This document shows positions 44,354 to 57,664 of a DNA stretch of 64,000 bases, piece by piece (position 1 is the stretch's first letter; the number at the start of each line of letters is the position of its first letter). The stretch spans positions 620,001-684,000 of the forward strand of contig JABYQU010000001.1 of NCBI GenBank assembly GCA_022264855.1. Direction: 5' to 3'. The notes under the pieces are model-generated. The model was not told the origin of the DNA. It saw only the letters and a program-made list of their open reading frames with translations, and ran no database searches. The translations under genes were made by a program, and so were the position numbers. The DNA is from Lenzites betulinus. Its lineage: Eukaryota > Basidiomycota > Agaricomycetes > Polyporales > Polyporaceae.

Positions 44354-47300
44354 TCATGCGAACCCGAAGCCCTCGCCGCCCTCGTTGATCGCGAGCAGGA
44401 TCTGTTGGCGGAGCATCTCATACGACGAGTACTGCGGAAGGTCAATTTGGTTGAAGCCTGAGAGCACACGGTCAGCAAAAGCACACTACACCAGGATATA
44501 GTCGGGGTACGTACATGTGTGCGCCTGGGGGAGACGGTCTGCGTCGCCGTACGCCTTGTGGATCGAGAACCGCTGAGTGCCCTGTACGCCCTGCAGGTCG
44601 ACGAAGCCGTTCAACGGGACACGCGACGTGCCCGTCGCGAAGCTGAGCACCTTCGCCCGCTCCTCGCGCGTGAACGATTTGAGGGCGCGCCAGAACCACA
44701 CGATGACGGGGTCCGAGCTCGTGTAGCCGTTGTACTCGGTCGCGGACCGCCACTCGTCGACGTCGATGTCCGGGGTACCAGAGATGAGCAGCTCGAGCTC
44801 GCGTTCGTTGAACTGCGATGATACAATCAGCACTGTTGATCATGCCTGGCGACGCACAATCACTTACGATCGAGATGAGGTCCTTCGGGATGATCTCGTA
44901 GAAACCGGCCAAGAGTGCCTCGATCTGATCCTTGATCGACGAGTACAAGCGGTAGTTGGCAGACAGCTGCACGAACTCCTTCTTGTTCTCCTGCGTGACC
45001 GGGATAATCGCGCCGCCCTCCTTGAGCTCCACAAGCTTCGTCACTCCGAACTGCAGAAAATAGAGCGTCAGCTCGCACGTATACCAGATAAGATGAAGAA
45101 CATACCTCGTCTGCTTCGACGCTGAAGGTGAGGTCCAGAGGGCTGGGGTCGTTCTCGAGGATCCACACGAGCGAGTTGTAGTACTCGGGGTCGACCCACT
45201 CCACGTCCTTGTAGTCGACCGGCTTGCCGAGCAGCTGCTTGTAGATGCTGCGCGCAAAGTACGCGTCGAGCAGCCGTCCGTCGTAGATCGCCTTGCCGAT
45301 CACGCGCCCGACGAACTTGAAGAACGACAGGTGCTCCGGGTTCACCCACGACGCGCGGTTCGGCTGGTACGTGAGCTTGTCGACCGCGCACGGCTGGAAG
45401 AGCGCGTAGTTCGGGTCGAACATCTGCCGCGCGAGGATCTGGAACCACTCCCGCGTCACGCCGCCCGCGTCGACACCCTCCTCGTCGTAGAAGCGCACGC
45501 TCAACTTCCCGAACTTGATCTGGTCGCCGGTTTTGCGCTGGAGGTACTGGAAGCTGTCCTCGAACACGCGTTGTCGGCGGACGTTCAACTGTAGCGTGCC
45601 ATGGTGCTCGCGGTTGTGTGGTCGCCGGTGGAGCTGCTGGTTGAAGTAGTTCCGCTTGTTGTCGAAGTCGAGTACGCGCGGATTGTGTACTAGAAGCGAG
45701 AAGGAGCCGCTCATGAGGGACGGGTTGTTGCGGACCATCAAGTTCAGGACCTTTCGGTGCGCGTCGGTGAAGCTGACGAACAGGTCGTCCATAGACTCGC
45801 GTGCGGTCGTTGGCGAGCGAGGCGAAGTGGAGCCACGCAAGGCACGAGCGGACGCCCCTGCGGTGCTCTTGGGGCCGACGTACTTGCAGACGACCATGAG
45901 GGATTCGATGAGCGGCAGAAGAACCGTCGCGATGTGCTCCATCTCTGGCTTCTCCTCGATTATGAGGAGGCAGTCTCCGAGACGTTGCCATAGCGGGGAG
46001 AACCGGAAGCTCTCGTATATGCTCTGTACCTTCTCGATATCGGTGTCCAGCGTATTGCCCGGGGTCTTCGGAGAGTACATGTAGTCGATCGTCTTCAGAA
46101 CCCTGAGGAGCTTGGCCTGGTCTGACGAAGCGGACGAGAACTTGGAGGCGATGATGGTCGACAAAGCATCCGGGTTGGCGTCGGCGGACCGTAGAGACGT
46201 TGAAAGCTCTTCCAGGGCTGCGTGCAAGCTCTGACCGAATTCCTGAGCACGAGCCTTGAGCTCTGCGGCGATGACTTCACGCGCATCAGGAATGTAGGAC
46301 AGGTGTTGGATGAGAGCTAGGCTCTGCGCGAATGTCCGTCCAGAACACTCGCCAGCAGTCAAGACGTTGACGATGAGACGGAGAACGTGATGGGGGATAT
46401 GTGGTGGGTTGGCAAGGAGAACTTTCTCTTCAACAGTGACCGGCTGCTTGACCTCAGTTGTCGGTGCCGGCACAGCTGGAGTTGCTGAGGGTGCCGGGGC
46501 CGCTGCGGCTGCCGCCTCGGTGGCAGGGGCTGCGCTTGTCGGAGCTGTGACTGTCGGAGCTGTGAGGGGTCAGCGACATGATACCGACGTAAAAATGCAT
46601 TCTCTTACCTGCAGGCTGTGATGGAGCCGCCGTCTGTTGTGAAGCCCCTGGGGCTAGCGGGGCAGTGGCTGGTGCTGTAGGTGCTGCAGGTGCTGTACTG
46701 CTCTCTCCTGCTTCCTCCTTCTTGTTCTTGAGACCAGCAAGGGGACGAGTGACTGTCGCCAAAAGGGCAACGACCGATTCGACAATGGAAGGGGTGCGGA
46801 GGATAGATGGGCGATCGAGAAGGCTCAGAAGGAGAACGATAGGGAAGTGCGTTTGGGGCGCCTGCTTCTCCTTGCCCTTGCCCTTCTTGGACGCACTCCG
46901 ACGCAGACCGAAAGGAAGCTCGTGTTCGGTGAGGAAGAACAATGATGAAAGCTCGTTGGAGCTGACGATGTAGGTGAGGGCCTCCAAGCAGCGTTGCACG
47001 ATCAGTTCAGGGACTATGTCGTTCTGAGGCAGAGACATGGAACCGAAATATTCCGAGGGTACACGCTGCTTTCCGATGGCCTTGGGCGTCAGAGGAGTGG
47101 TCTTCGAGTGACGAACAGACATCTGGGCGAAGCTCTTGTCGATCGAAGCCAGGTCACCGGAGCCGTCTTGCAGTATGCTCAGAAGAAGGTTGAACAGATC
47201 CGTGCGGGACTTGGCGTTCTCGCAGAGATTGACGAGCACCTTGTATAACAGGTTCTTCTTCAAGACATGGGGATAGAAGAGGAGGCGGATCAAGGCAGCA

Positions 47301-50300
47301 AGCGCAGATTTCTCGAGGAGTTGGATTGCGTCACGCGGCTGTGCGCCTTTGGGTGGTTGCGCGGCCTGGGGCTGAGCGGCGCGTGCATCTTGGACGGGAG
47401 GGAAATGGCGTGGTCTTGACGGGCGACCGTGTTCCCGATGGATGTTAGCCTCTGCAATCATGTGTGACGGCAGACTCTGGATGAAGACGTCGTCAGAATC
47501 CATCAACACCACTTGACGAAGTTGAGGGTCCAAGCTGGCGATGAATGTAGCCGGATCGATGTCGACGGGAGCCCCAGCAGGTTGCGCGACAGCTGCCTCA
47601 GCCCGAGTTCGTTGTGCACGCTCGACGGCTTCTTGCTGGATGATTTCTGCGCGAATATCTGGGGGGAGGGCATCGAGGAACTCGGCGCTGATTTGAGAGT
47701 CTGCAGGTCGCTGAACTTGAGCGGCGCGCTGGTCACGGACATGCTGGTTGAGAACCTCTTCGCGCATATCGTCCGGTAAAGCCTCCAGGAAAGTAGGATC
47801 AATCCCCGTGTCAGTGATGTCCACCGTGTTACCGTGGATCGTGACGGTGACCCGTTCGGGCGGCGCGGCAGCTTCTTGACGATTGGATGACTCTGCGGCC
47901 TCCGGACCATTCTCCTCAGAGGTCACCTCTGTATCTGCGGGTGCGCCATCCGTTGTCGCGTCCACCATCTCAACGTCGATGTCCGCAGGCGTAGGTGCCA
48001 CAGGGACGGCAGCAGCGGCGGCGGCAGCAGCAGCAGCAGCTTCCGCCGCAACTCGCTCCTCCTCCTCTTGCTTGGCCTTTTCGGCGGCTTCCTGCTCTTC
48101 CTGCTCCTTCTTGGCAGCGGCTTCTGCCGCACGTACCTCCTCATCACGTTGGCGCTCCTGCTCGCGTTCTTCGGCTTCCTTGGCCTTCTTGTACGCGTCA
48201 ACTGCGGCAGGTAGGAGGGCAATGACAACGTGGTTCTGAAGCTTAGATAGCCGTGTTTGTTCAAATCGTCCATGGAGCATCTTGGCTTCTTCTCCCCATC
48301 GCTGCGTTGTGAGCAATGGCTCAAGCGAACGTCCCTCCAAGCGGATATCGCCGGGCCTAGGAGCTCTCTCGAGACGGATTGATGCGGAGATTGCACCACG
48401 GCCATTGCGGTTCAGTGAGCCCAACACACCTGGAGGAACGTTGATCTGAAGTCCATCCTGGCCGATAGCGTGGCCGTGTGAGAGGAGATGTTGAAGGAGC
48501 TGCGTAGCGCCCTCTCCCCACGTCTCCTCGAGGAGTTGGGCATCAAGTCCACCAGATAGGAGGGCTCGCTGCCCACGACGCGTAGACCTTGCCTGTGAGG
48601 CGCGCGAGGCGTTCATCGCTGGGTCCATGAGGAGCGGATGGGTGACATTCTCCGCAGAGGCAGGCGGAAGGTTCCGAGATAATATCTCCAGGTCGTCATC
48701 TTGACATCGTCTCTCGTTAGCGGGGAACATATCGGTAGACGTTGCGACTGACCAACAGGACGACGGCGCGATGAACGTACGGAGCCCGTCCACATTACAG
48801 GGTGAGCTTCAGCCCCGCCGCCTAGATTTGCAGCGAACGGACCGGTAGCCAAGACGTTGGCCACGCCGGCAGCCAGGTCAAACAAGTTCGGTCCCGCATG
48901 TGCCTCGTCGACGATACCAAGCTCGTCGGCATACCTGAAACATATTGAGATTGATAGAATGTAACAAATGTGAGAGACTTACTCGTCGCCTTCGGAAAGC
49001 CCATCGCCTTCGTCGTCGATGTCCATGGGTGCGATGGGCATATCTTCAAAGGACGTTATTGAAGTAGTCATGTATTTGACTTGAGCTTGGACTTACCACC
49101 ACCGTCATCTTCCTCATCATGCTCGTCCCCGATGTCGTCGCCTTCACCTTCGCCTACGGCGATGTCCTACATATGCATGGTGAGTTCGTTGGCTGAACTC
49201 ACTCTGAGCGGAAGCCTTACCTGCCACATTACTTCATCGGCCTCATCTTCTTCCTCGTCGTCCTCTGCGTCGTCGTCGAGAGGCGCACCCTCATTCTCGA
49301 CCAGACCCTCCTCTTCCTCTTCCTCGTCGTCGTGCCATCCACCTTGAGACTCGCCGTCTTCATCTTCGAGTTCCCCCTCGACCTCTTCATCTGTGGCAGA
49401 AGTATCCTCGCTACCAGTCTCATCACCAAAGTCCATTTCGACATCATCGTCATCATCCTCCTCATCGTTCTCGTCCATGTCCTCGTCGTCGTAGTGAACA
49501 TCTTCCATCTCCTATCAAAATGGTCAGCAACGAGCATGGACACATGAACCACAGTAACATGTAACACGTACTCCGCCGAACCTGAACAGCAAGGGGGAAT
49601 GATCAGTACGGACGTATAGACAGCGGTGTTGCCACTCACAGGCCCAAAGCCGAGTTGCGGTACAGATCAGTTGCAGCGTCACTCTCCGGATTCTCCGGCT
49701 CGTCCTCTTCGTCTTCATCTTCCTCGGATATGTCAGAACCGGAGCTCTCAACATCTTCTTCCGGAAGCTCCTTGGTCTTGTCTGAGACACGGCTCATCTT
49801 CATCGCGACCTTCGTCCTAAAACAGTAAAGGATCAGTACTCATGCTCAGTACGGCAAGCGGGATGCACGCACAGGTACTCCAGAGGGCGAAGTACGGAGG
49901 AGACGACGTTGCGAATATTGGGGTAGTTTAGGTCTACCTCCGCGATGACGTTGGTGAGCGTGGAGACGAAGTTCTTCTCGAGCATGATCTTCGCGATGTG
50001 CGTCGGAGCTTCCTCCCCGGCCTTCTTGCCGCTGTTGAAACGAACGGTCAACAGTCGGTGGCAGAGGTCAGAGAGCGCGAGGAGGCGACTGTAGCGGTTC
50101 TCGGTGTTCTCGGAAGTGGGCAAGTCCTTGAGAGCGCGACTGATTGCTTCGAGGACGAACTTGCGGACAGAGACGAGCTCGGACGGAACGTCCTTGATGT
50201 CCTGAGTCACCGTAGTATCCACACAGAGCGCAACAATGACTGACATCGCCCAGTTGCAGAGCGTGATCTGTTTTCGTGCGTCGGCGGGGGGCTGCGGGTT

Positions 50301-53300
50301 GATAGTCCCGAAGGTCAGTAGATCGGACAGAAGGAACTGAATCGCGGCGGTCCTGTGCTTGACAGAGCCTTCCTTCGCTGGGGTCTGGTTGCGTTTCTTC
50401 GGCGAGTACGAGAGGAACGCGACCTTGCACGCGTCGTAGGAAAAGAGCAACTCTGTGATGACCTGCATGATGAAGCAAGGATAGGTGTAGTCGGCAGGAT
50501 CCTGAGGGGGCTTGAGTTCTGTGAGAGAAGGCGGAGCGCCGTCTGTACGCCCTTCAGTCGACGAGACGTCAGTGGGCTTGCTCGTGTCTGCACTCGCATG
50601 CTCGGGGTTGGCCTCCGTCTTGACGGCCTTCGTGAGTTCCCCGATGAGGTAGTGAATGAGCGACTCCGTAGCCTCCGAGGGAGCATATTGGGGCGGCTGG
50701 GGAGGCTGCTCGTCTACCTGCATCTCATTGCCCTTTTCGGCTTTATCAGTCTTCTCAGTCTTCTCAGTCTTCTCGGTCTTCTCGCCGGACACAGCTGGCG
50801 GGGTCTCCGTAGCGGGAGCTGCTGCCCTCTTGAGAGTGATTGTCTTCATTGTGGCGTAAGGATGCGAGATCTGGCACAAGTCCTCTGCGACCTTGACGAA
50901 CACCTCCGGATCGCGGAGAGCGGCCGAGTTGCAGCCCGAGACGAACGTGGCGACGTCGACAACGCGCGTGCGAGGATGCGAGAAGAACTGGCGGAGCTGC
51001 TGCCGCATGGCGTGTTGCAGAGTGGAAGAGTTCTCGATGACGTGCCGCAAGATGATGACAATGTACGACTGGAGTCCAACGCCGCTTTGAATGCCTGTCG
51101 AAATCTTCATGAACTGGAAGAGCAAGCCGACGCCGCCACGCTTGACGAAGTTCTCCGCAACCGTCGTGTCGCGAGTGAGAAGCACCATGATCCTGAGCGT
51201 GGAGATCAGCTCGTCCTTCAGCAGTGTTGGGACGGCGAGCAAGCGCAGGCAGAACTCGAAGAGCGTGTTGCGCGCCTCCGGATGGCGAATACCCTGTGAG
51301 ATAGGTTCACGCACGATGGGCTCGTCTTCCTTCGGCAGAGTGACCGCGCGCGGAGCCTCACCGGCGACTAGCAATGACTCGATGACCAACAACTGCGTCG
51401 CCAGCCATTTCGGGATCATGGGGTGACTATCCTCGCCGGGGTTGGTGAGAAGCAACGACAGAAGAACGTTCATAAGACTCTCCGCATCCTTCTCCGGCAT
51501 TTGCGCAGCAGGAGAGGACGGGTCGCCCAGAACGAGGGCAAGCAAATGGCACCGGACAAAGAGCGGCTGCTCCATAACATCGTACGCCTTCGGGGAAAAC
51601 GCGTGGATGTCGTCGATGAGGGCCTTGACAGACTGCGTCCTGTTTTCGTTCACGCCACCCACGAAGACCTTCTGAACATCGAACACAAGTGAAGGGTGCT
51701 CATCCACGAGGCTGAGAACACGTCGACCCAGTTCCTCCTTGAGGGGTTCGCGAGCAGCGTTGAGCTCCTTCGCCCACTCGTCCGCGCTCTTGCCTTGTGG
51801 TGCTGATGACTGCTCGGCAACAACGCTTGAGCCTTCTGCGGGCGTCTCCGTCGGGAGGGGTGCCTCCGTAGCCGTTTCAGAGGCTTCGGCGGAGGCATCG
51901 TCCTCGGCATCCTCATCCTGTTCCTCGCTGTCGTCGTCTGCGGGGACGACGTCAGCCTCAGCCGGAGCCTCAACTACGGGCTCAGCGGGAGGGATCGGCG
52001 GAACTTCATCATCAGCGGGCACGACGTCCTCATCTGCAGCAGCTGGTGGGGGGTCGGCAACAACGGGCGGGGGTTGCTCTGCGGGCTCGGGATCCGGCGG
52101 GAACGGATACGGATGCGCAAGCAGGAGCTCCGTAGCAGCCGCAACGTTGTTACGCGTGCGGACCAGGGCCCGTTCAGCAGCAGAGCGCGGGAAACCCATG
52201 TCGGTCAGCTGACGGATGCGGTTTTCGTCCGGGTTGGGTGCGGCGATGCGAGGAATCGGAATCTGCATGGGGTTCGTGCCGAAGATCGAGGTGTTCGCCT
52301 GAACATCCTTCACGTCCTCATTCTCGGCGTTGAGGATTTCCATGACGACCTGGACGACCGTCTTGCTGACGCTGATTGGGGCGGACGCTAGCCATGACGA
52401 CTCCCAGATAGTGCGCACGAGAGGGAGAGCGGTGAGGCGCATGCGAACTAGGAAGTTGTGAGGCTCGAAGTACTCGGGGTCCGTATCCTTCTTGTCGGTA
52501 GTGATGGCCATTGGCGTCTGCGTAGAGTCGAAGAGGGGCCGGGACGACACCACAGGCTGCAACAGAACGAGGGAGACTTTCAACCCACCGTAGGCATGGG
52601 TCAGTTCTTGCTTCATGATCTCCGTCCGTTGGTCCGCGGGCACCTTCGTGATCGTCTCGATGGCCGCAACGAATTCGCTAGACAAGCTGAACAGAGAATC
52701 AAGGCCGCCTGCTCGCGCAAACGCACTCAGCAGAACGGTGTGGATGACCTTCTGTGTTGATCGCTCTAAAAACCCCGTTAATATCCCCTCAGTTAATCAA
52801 CTTGAAAAACTAAGCACTTACCATCCACCAGCAGAACGGTTGTCGATCCCAGCATGGTGGTATAATACGAGAAGAGGCTCAGCTTATCCTCTGTGACACT
52901 GTCAGATATCCCGTCACTACGATGCCTGACAGCTACTCACTGAAAGGCTGCCGTTCAACATGCTTGACGAGCACGTCCGCAAGGATGCCGGCTGCCTCCC
53001 TGATCTTCTGCTTCTGCGAAACGTCGCTGCTGCGGCGAGTCTGGAACAGTTTCACGACCGCTAGATATGCAGTGTAAGTACTCGAAGAGCCGAAGCGTAC
53101 GCAAAAATGCTCACATTGGAAAAACGGTGACAAAGACGTCGGGATCTGGCTGACAAGATGCTTGAGGCCGTTCGCGTTCTTCTCCCTCGGTTCCTCCTCC
53201 TTCTTCGCGGGAGGGGTCACAAGCGGCGCATCGGGGGCAGCGGCGCCATTGGCACCAACCGCGGTCGTCGAGCTCGCAGCAGAACGATCACCCACCGGGG

Positions 53301-56300
53301 CCGACGTTTGTGAGCCCAGTCCTTGGGAGGCGGACGAAGCCAAGGCCGTCAATAGCGTCATACTAGCGTCCTGGACGGATAGCTCAGCCTTCAACGCAAT
53401 GTTCTCCCAAACACACGCTCTCTGAAGAGAACCGAGATCAGCGAGTGGTGACGGCTTAGTGCCCAGGAGGGCCTGCAAAAGCGTGGCGCTCGCGCGCCCG
53501 TGAGAGTATCCGGCAGTCGCGTAGATGTCGGAGAGAAGAGACGTGCGGATGTGCAAAGTGACGAGCTTGCGGAACCGCTCATTCGCCTTCCGCTCGTCTT
53601 CACCAGCTACCAACAGGCCTCAGCGTCGTCAGCCTCAAGAAAATCACGACATAGCATACCGGCAAAATCGACCAAGGACAACAGCTTGGGTTCCTTCTCC
53701 AGTGTGCCCCAGAAGTCTTTGCATTCCTCCAGTGACTCCTGCACGAGCTTGAGCAGGAACGTGAGAGTCTCTGTCGTCGCAGATTCTGCCATAGTCCGAA
53801 TGACCTGGACGAGAGAGTCGGAGCCAACCGAGTTCGCGAAGTCATAAGGCAGACACGGAAGCGCAGTCAATCGAGAAAGATGCTCGAGACCTTCAGGGTC
53901 AGCAACGAAGTCACGACAATGTGGGACATGTTGGAAGAAGCCCTCGAGGAACTGTAAGCAAAGTGAGCACGCCAAACCTTCGTTGTTATCCGGAGAAAAC
54001 GTTACCTTGCCAAATACGTCGATGTAGGAGATGATGACGTTGTCGTGCGGCCTGTTGAGAAGGTCGTCTCGAGGAACCGCAGGCTCGGCCGGAGTCTGCG
54101 TCTCACTTGTTGTCGCTTGGGCGATTGATGTCGCTGCATCAACCTCCATGGGTGCCTCAGAGTCAGTAGATGAGGGTACGGAGGGTGCGGGGGCAGTAGG
54201 CTGCAACAGGTACAAATGTTTGATCTCGTTCGACGGAGTATACTTCAGCCCAAGTTCCTCGATCTTGGCCATCGTCGACTTTACAGCGACGAATACCTTG
54301 TCCTTCAAGGTGGGGTGGTGGCGGATAAGCTCCTCGATCGAGGTGCCGATGAGGACGGCATTCTCCTTCTCCTGCAGGACACGCTGATGCTCCTCGGAGG
54401 TGAAGATGGAAAAGATGCTTGGGATGATGTTGGGACGAGCCGCGAGCTGGTCTTGACCAGGCTGGTTCAGACAGAGAGCACCAATCGCGTTGGGGACGGA
54501 TTGAATAACTTCAATGACAGGCTCAAGACCCTTCTCGACGATTCCGTAAAACGCCTCCGGGAGCCCAGCTTCTTGGATGACAGGCAAACATGTCGGCTCG
54601 TTGTGTACGAAGATGGCCATGGTATTGATAGCTGACAACATGATATAAGCAAACAATGCACAAACAAGGCACCAGGTCCCACATACCCAAAGCGAGGACG
54701 CTAGGCCCGAAAATCGCTCGGTTCTGCAGCGCCTTCTTCACGGACTTCAGCAACGACGAATCGAGCAGTCCGCGAAGGCCCTCGGACGTTCCCGACGACT
54801 GCATCATTCGATGCATAGAGCGCATGGTGTGTTTGAGCACGGCTGTACGAGCGACGGACAACTTGCCTATAAAGAAGATGAGATGGGTGCAATATGTGAG
54901 GTGTAACAGTGCACCTACCGTACGACGCTACCACATCGTTTGGCGTACCGTCACTTCCCCATTCCTCGATGTCGAGGTCGACCTCGTACTACACAACGTT
55001 AGCATACCGTAGTAGCAGGATGCTACAAGCGGACTTACCTCGATGCGGTCGACGAGAATCTCAACACCGCGTGCGTTACAGAACAACTGGAAGGCGTTGT
55101 TGTAGCCGTACAAAACATTGTCCAACAATTGCATCGTCTTCGACACGAGATATAGCCGGTTCGGCAGCCTGTTCTCGATCGCTTGGATGAGCACGGGGAC
55201 GAGTCCGGCTCCGACGATCATGTTCCCGCCAGACGAGTGTGTCGCCATGAAGGTGATGAACGAGAACAACGCCTCTACAAAGGCTTGCGGCAGCGTCGAC
55301 GTTGGCTGGGCCACATCTGCAACAGTCTTCCGCAGGAGCGCCATTAAAATGCCGTGATTCACTCCCGCGTTCACAGCGGTGAGGACATCTTGTATCTTCG
55401 ACCTGTAACGCGACATGGCGTCTAGTGCCGCAACAGATGCCGTTTGGACCTGAACGTCCACCCCGCGGTCGAGCTGCAGAAGCTCCGCAATATGCGCTAT
55501 CAGATCAGGCTCGTACAAGAACAGGGACGACTGCGCCTGCAGATCTGAGTGCGTGTGTCCAAAGATTGCGGTGGAGAGCAGCCGGATGACGACGAGCTTC
55601 TCGCGGTCAGCAGCGTACTCATTCGTCATCGCCTGTGCGCCCCGGATGCGCATGAGCAGCTCAAACTTCTCGCTATCGGGCACATTGTGCGCCTCGATGG
55701 TGTCCGCGAGGATATCCATGGCAGGCTTGCTCCCGATCGTCTTGCTGTCGATGTGGATGTTCACTGCTCCCGAGGATGTCGACGCGCCGCTCGGTCCAGC
55801 GACGGTCACTGTAGGCTTGCGGCCAGGCGTCTGCGCGACCGAGTCGAAAACATCGCCGTCAGCGGCCTTCTCCTTCTCCTTTTCCTTCCCTGCCGCAGCA
55901 GGTGATGGCGCTTGTCGATAGAACACGAAGTTTACTTCTCTCGCTTCCGTGGGTAGGGCTTCAATCTGTGCCTTGCCTTTCTCGGAGACCAGATCAACGA
56001 GGTTGATATCATAGTCTCGGAGATTTGGCCACCGTTTGGCCAGCGAGGTGAGGCGGGGGGTGGAGATGCTGAGGGCATGAGAAACAGCAGGCTGGGAGGA
56101 GTATTGCTGGGCGGGGCGGAGCAAAAGATTCAAAGCTAGAGTCAGGACGTCCAAGTCGGACGAGAACATGAGGCTGTTGAGACGCTATATGGGATGGTGG
56201 TCAAGCAAAGAAATCACGGGATATCACAAGCAGACGAACGTCATATGAGTTGAACGTCTTCCTGTTCGTCGAGTTTTCAAGCAGCAACCGCTCGAAGCGG

Positions 56301-56624
56301 AGGATCTCGCAGATGGTCTTCTTCGTGAGTGGTGTGAACACGTTCACCTGGAGGTTGTCGATGTCATAGTCGCGGATGGCCTCCTCCAGGATCTCGTCGA
56401 ATTTGTTCAGGACCTTGATCCAGGCATTCAGGTCCGACCTCGGCCACTTCCAAGAGTCGATCCGGGACAGAACCTCTGGCAGGTCTTCATTTGGGGTGTC
56501 TGCAAGCTTGTCAATAAGCTCCACCACCTGCGGCAGCTGTGGTGGAGGTGAGCAAGACGCGTTGCGGGCGAAGGGTAAGCCATACCGGAGCTACGGCTCT
56601 CTTTGATTTGTGGAGGATCCTCAT
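44354..56624 (-). CDS. TOM1: giant HECT E3 ubiquitin ligase, TOM1/HUWE1 type
   Basis: A 12.3-kb gene encoding very roughly 3,700 residues (yeast Tom1 has about 3,270). It joins ubiquitin to targets; yeast Tom1 acts in mRNA export, histone turnover and ribosomal protein quality control. I set the start at 56624. ATG there reads [13 protein letters not shown], and a 49-bp intron (56585-56537) joins it in phase to [15 protein letters not shown]; an ATG at 56784 is out of phase with this join. The DUF908 region follows ([20 protein letters not shown]), then DUF913-like sequence at about 55.0-53.6 kb. A UBA domain lies near 52.2 kb ([17 protein letters not shown]). Acidic tracts at 49.5-49.2 kb and UBM/DUF4414 motifs at 47.8-47.6 kb ([30 protein letters not shown]) follow. 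The HECT domain starts near 45.6 kb ([18 protein letters not shown]). The catalytic Cys is in RLPQAHTC, directly before the last intron (~44512), and the end is [11 protein letters not shown]. About 15 short introns. Divergent from SUB1. Confidence 0.93.
49167..49508 (-). other. acidic tract within TOM1
   Basis: About 100 residues made mostly of Asp and Glu (for example [19 protein letters not shown]). Yeast Tom1 and human HUWE1 have a comparable acidic segment, thought to contact basic clients such as histones and ribosomal proteins. The segment is flanked by short introns. Confidence 0.75.
50740..50785 (-). repeat. nine-base tandem repeat (EKT)n inside TOM1
   Basis: On the plus strand CTCAGTCTT-type units repeat about four times, encoding [17 protein letters not shown] in the TOM1 frame. 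A small coding minisatellite in a disordered linker. Confidence 0.7.
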
Positions 56625-56913
56625 CGTCCACGACGAGGGTTATGGGATGTTTCGTTGCTCTTTCACTCGAAAAGGCCCCAGACGTCGTAAGATAGGTCGT
56701 GAGACGAGAGTGAGGATAGTGGCGGGAGGTCGAGAGAGGTCGAGAGTCGCTTACGCGGAGGGCGCTCATTGTAAAGAATGACAATAGTCCCCACGCTTAC
56801 AATAACACTTTCTCACGGTTAACAGCTTCTAGTCGACGCGTCCCAGGCGCGTCGCGTCCTGACGCGTCTCACTCTCAATCCACTTGTATTGTGCACTCTT
56901 CATCCATAACCAG
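56625..56913. promoter_or_regulatory. bidirectional promoter TOM1 / SUB1 with MluI-box motifs
   Basis: 289 bp separate the two divergent start codons. Two perfect ACGCGT hexamers (56836-56841 and 56862-56867) lie in a GC-rich core, GACGCGTCCCAGGCGCGTCG and TCCTGACGCGTC. ACGCGT is the MluI cell-cycle box bound by MBF-type factors in fungi, so S-phase-linked control is inferred. The TOM1 side also contains its likely 5' UTR. Confidence 0.55.
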
Positions 56914-57664
56914 ATGGGAAAACGAAAAACTGTAGCTGCGTCGAGCGACGATGAGGAGTATGGCGAACGAGACAATGTTGCACAAGGCTCGAGCCCTGAG
57001 CGACCCATTCAAGCCGCGCGCAAGACCGGAAAGAAGGCGCAGGTACGTGCCGCCACCGACTGCCGCGTCTCATTCTAACACAACTCATGAACGCGTTGAT
57101 ATCCAGGCCAGCGTGCGGGTAGAGGAGGATGACGAGGATGATGATGGCAGGCCGATAAAGAAGTCGAAGACAGCCGCTAAACCAAAGGTATGTCGGGCGT
57201 GCAAGCCGTGTTCCTCGGCTTCCTCTCACTCATCCTCACTCGCTCGGGCAGTCGATCAAGAAACCCAACTTTGGCACCTCTGCTCGAGTAGCCAAAGACG
57301 ATGATTTCGACGGCGTGAAAGCTGGGGTCACCCAAACGGGGGAGAAGTACGTCGAGCTCGGCAAGAAAAAGCGGGCCACCGTCTCTATGTTCAAAAGTAT
57401 GCTCGTGTGCCGGTATTAGATCATGCGCCTGTGGGTGCTGATAATTCTCTTTAGCAATGAAGCGCCTGGATATCCGTGAATTCTACGGCGACGAGGGTGA
57501 TCTCAAGCCCGGGAAGAAGGGGATCTCTCTATCATACGAAGAGGTCAATTGCTCACAGAATTCGAGTTACGCACAAAGCTTACATTTCATCATTATCATA
57601 GTGGGAAACCTTGAAAAGGAGCAGCGAGGCCATCGACTCGTTTTTCGCGAAACTCGGAAAGTGA
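56914..57664 (+). CDS. SUB1: transcriptional coactivator SUB1 / PC4
   Basis: Five exons: 56914-57042, 57107-57187, 57252-57396, 57455-57543 and 57602-57664, giving 168 residues. PC4/Sub1 binds single-stranded DNA and helps RNA polymerase II start and re-start transcription; it also protects DNA. The N-terminal half is disordered, acidic and Lys-rich (MGKRKTVAASSDDEEYGERD, then VEEDDEDDDGRPIKKSK), a typical phosphorylated tail and nuclear signal. The PC4 domain fills the C-terminal ~70 residues: KYVELGKKKRATVSMFK, MKRLDIREFYGDEGDLKPG, KKGISLSYEEWETL, and an end at SIDSFFAKLGK-like residues (SSEAIDSFFAKLGK). Exon joins restore the W-E-T-L and F-K-T-M junctions in phase. The length is normal for fungi. 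Confidence 0.94.

Noticed and set aside
45068..45991. 307-codon minus-strand frame inside TOM1
   Set aside because: Runs out of frame with the HECT sequence, which is unmistakable in the neighbouring frame.
48000..48060. GCA/GCG trinucleotide run as a separate microsatellite feature
   Set aside because: It is a poly-Ala stretch in the TOM1 coding frame with mixed codons, better described as part of that protein.
50355..51299. 314-codon plus-strand frame opposite TOM1
   Set aside because: Antisense shadow of a conserved TOM1 exon.
56428..56784. ATG at 56784 or 56769 as TOM1 start
   Set aside because: Neither can be spliced in phase to the conserved N-terminal region; the ATG at 56624 can.
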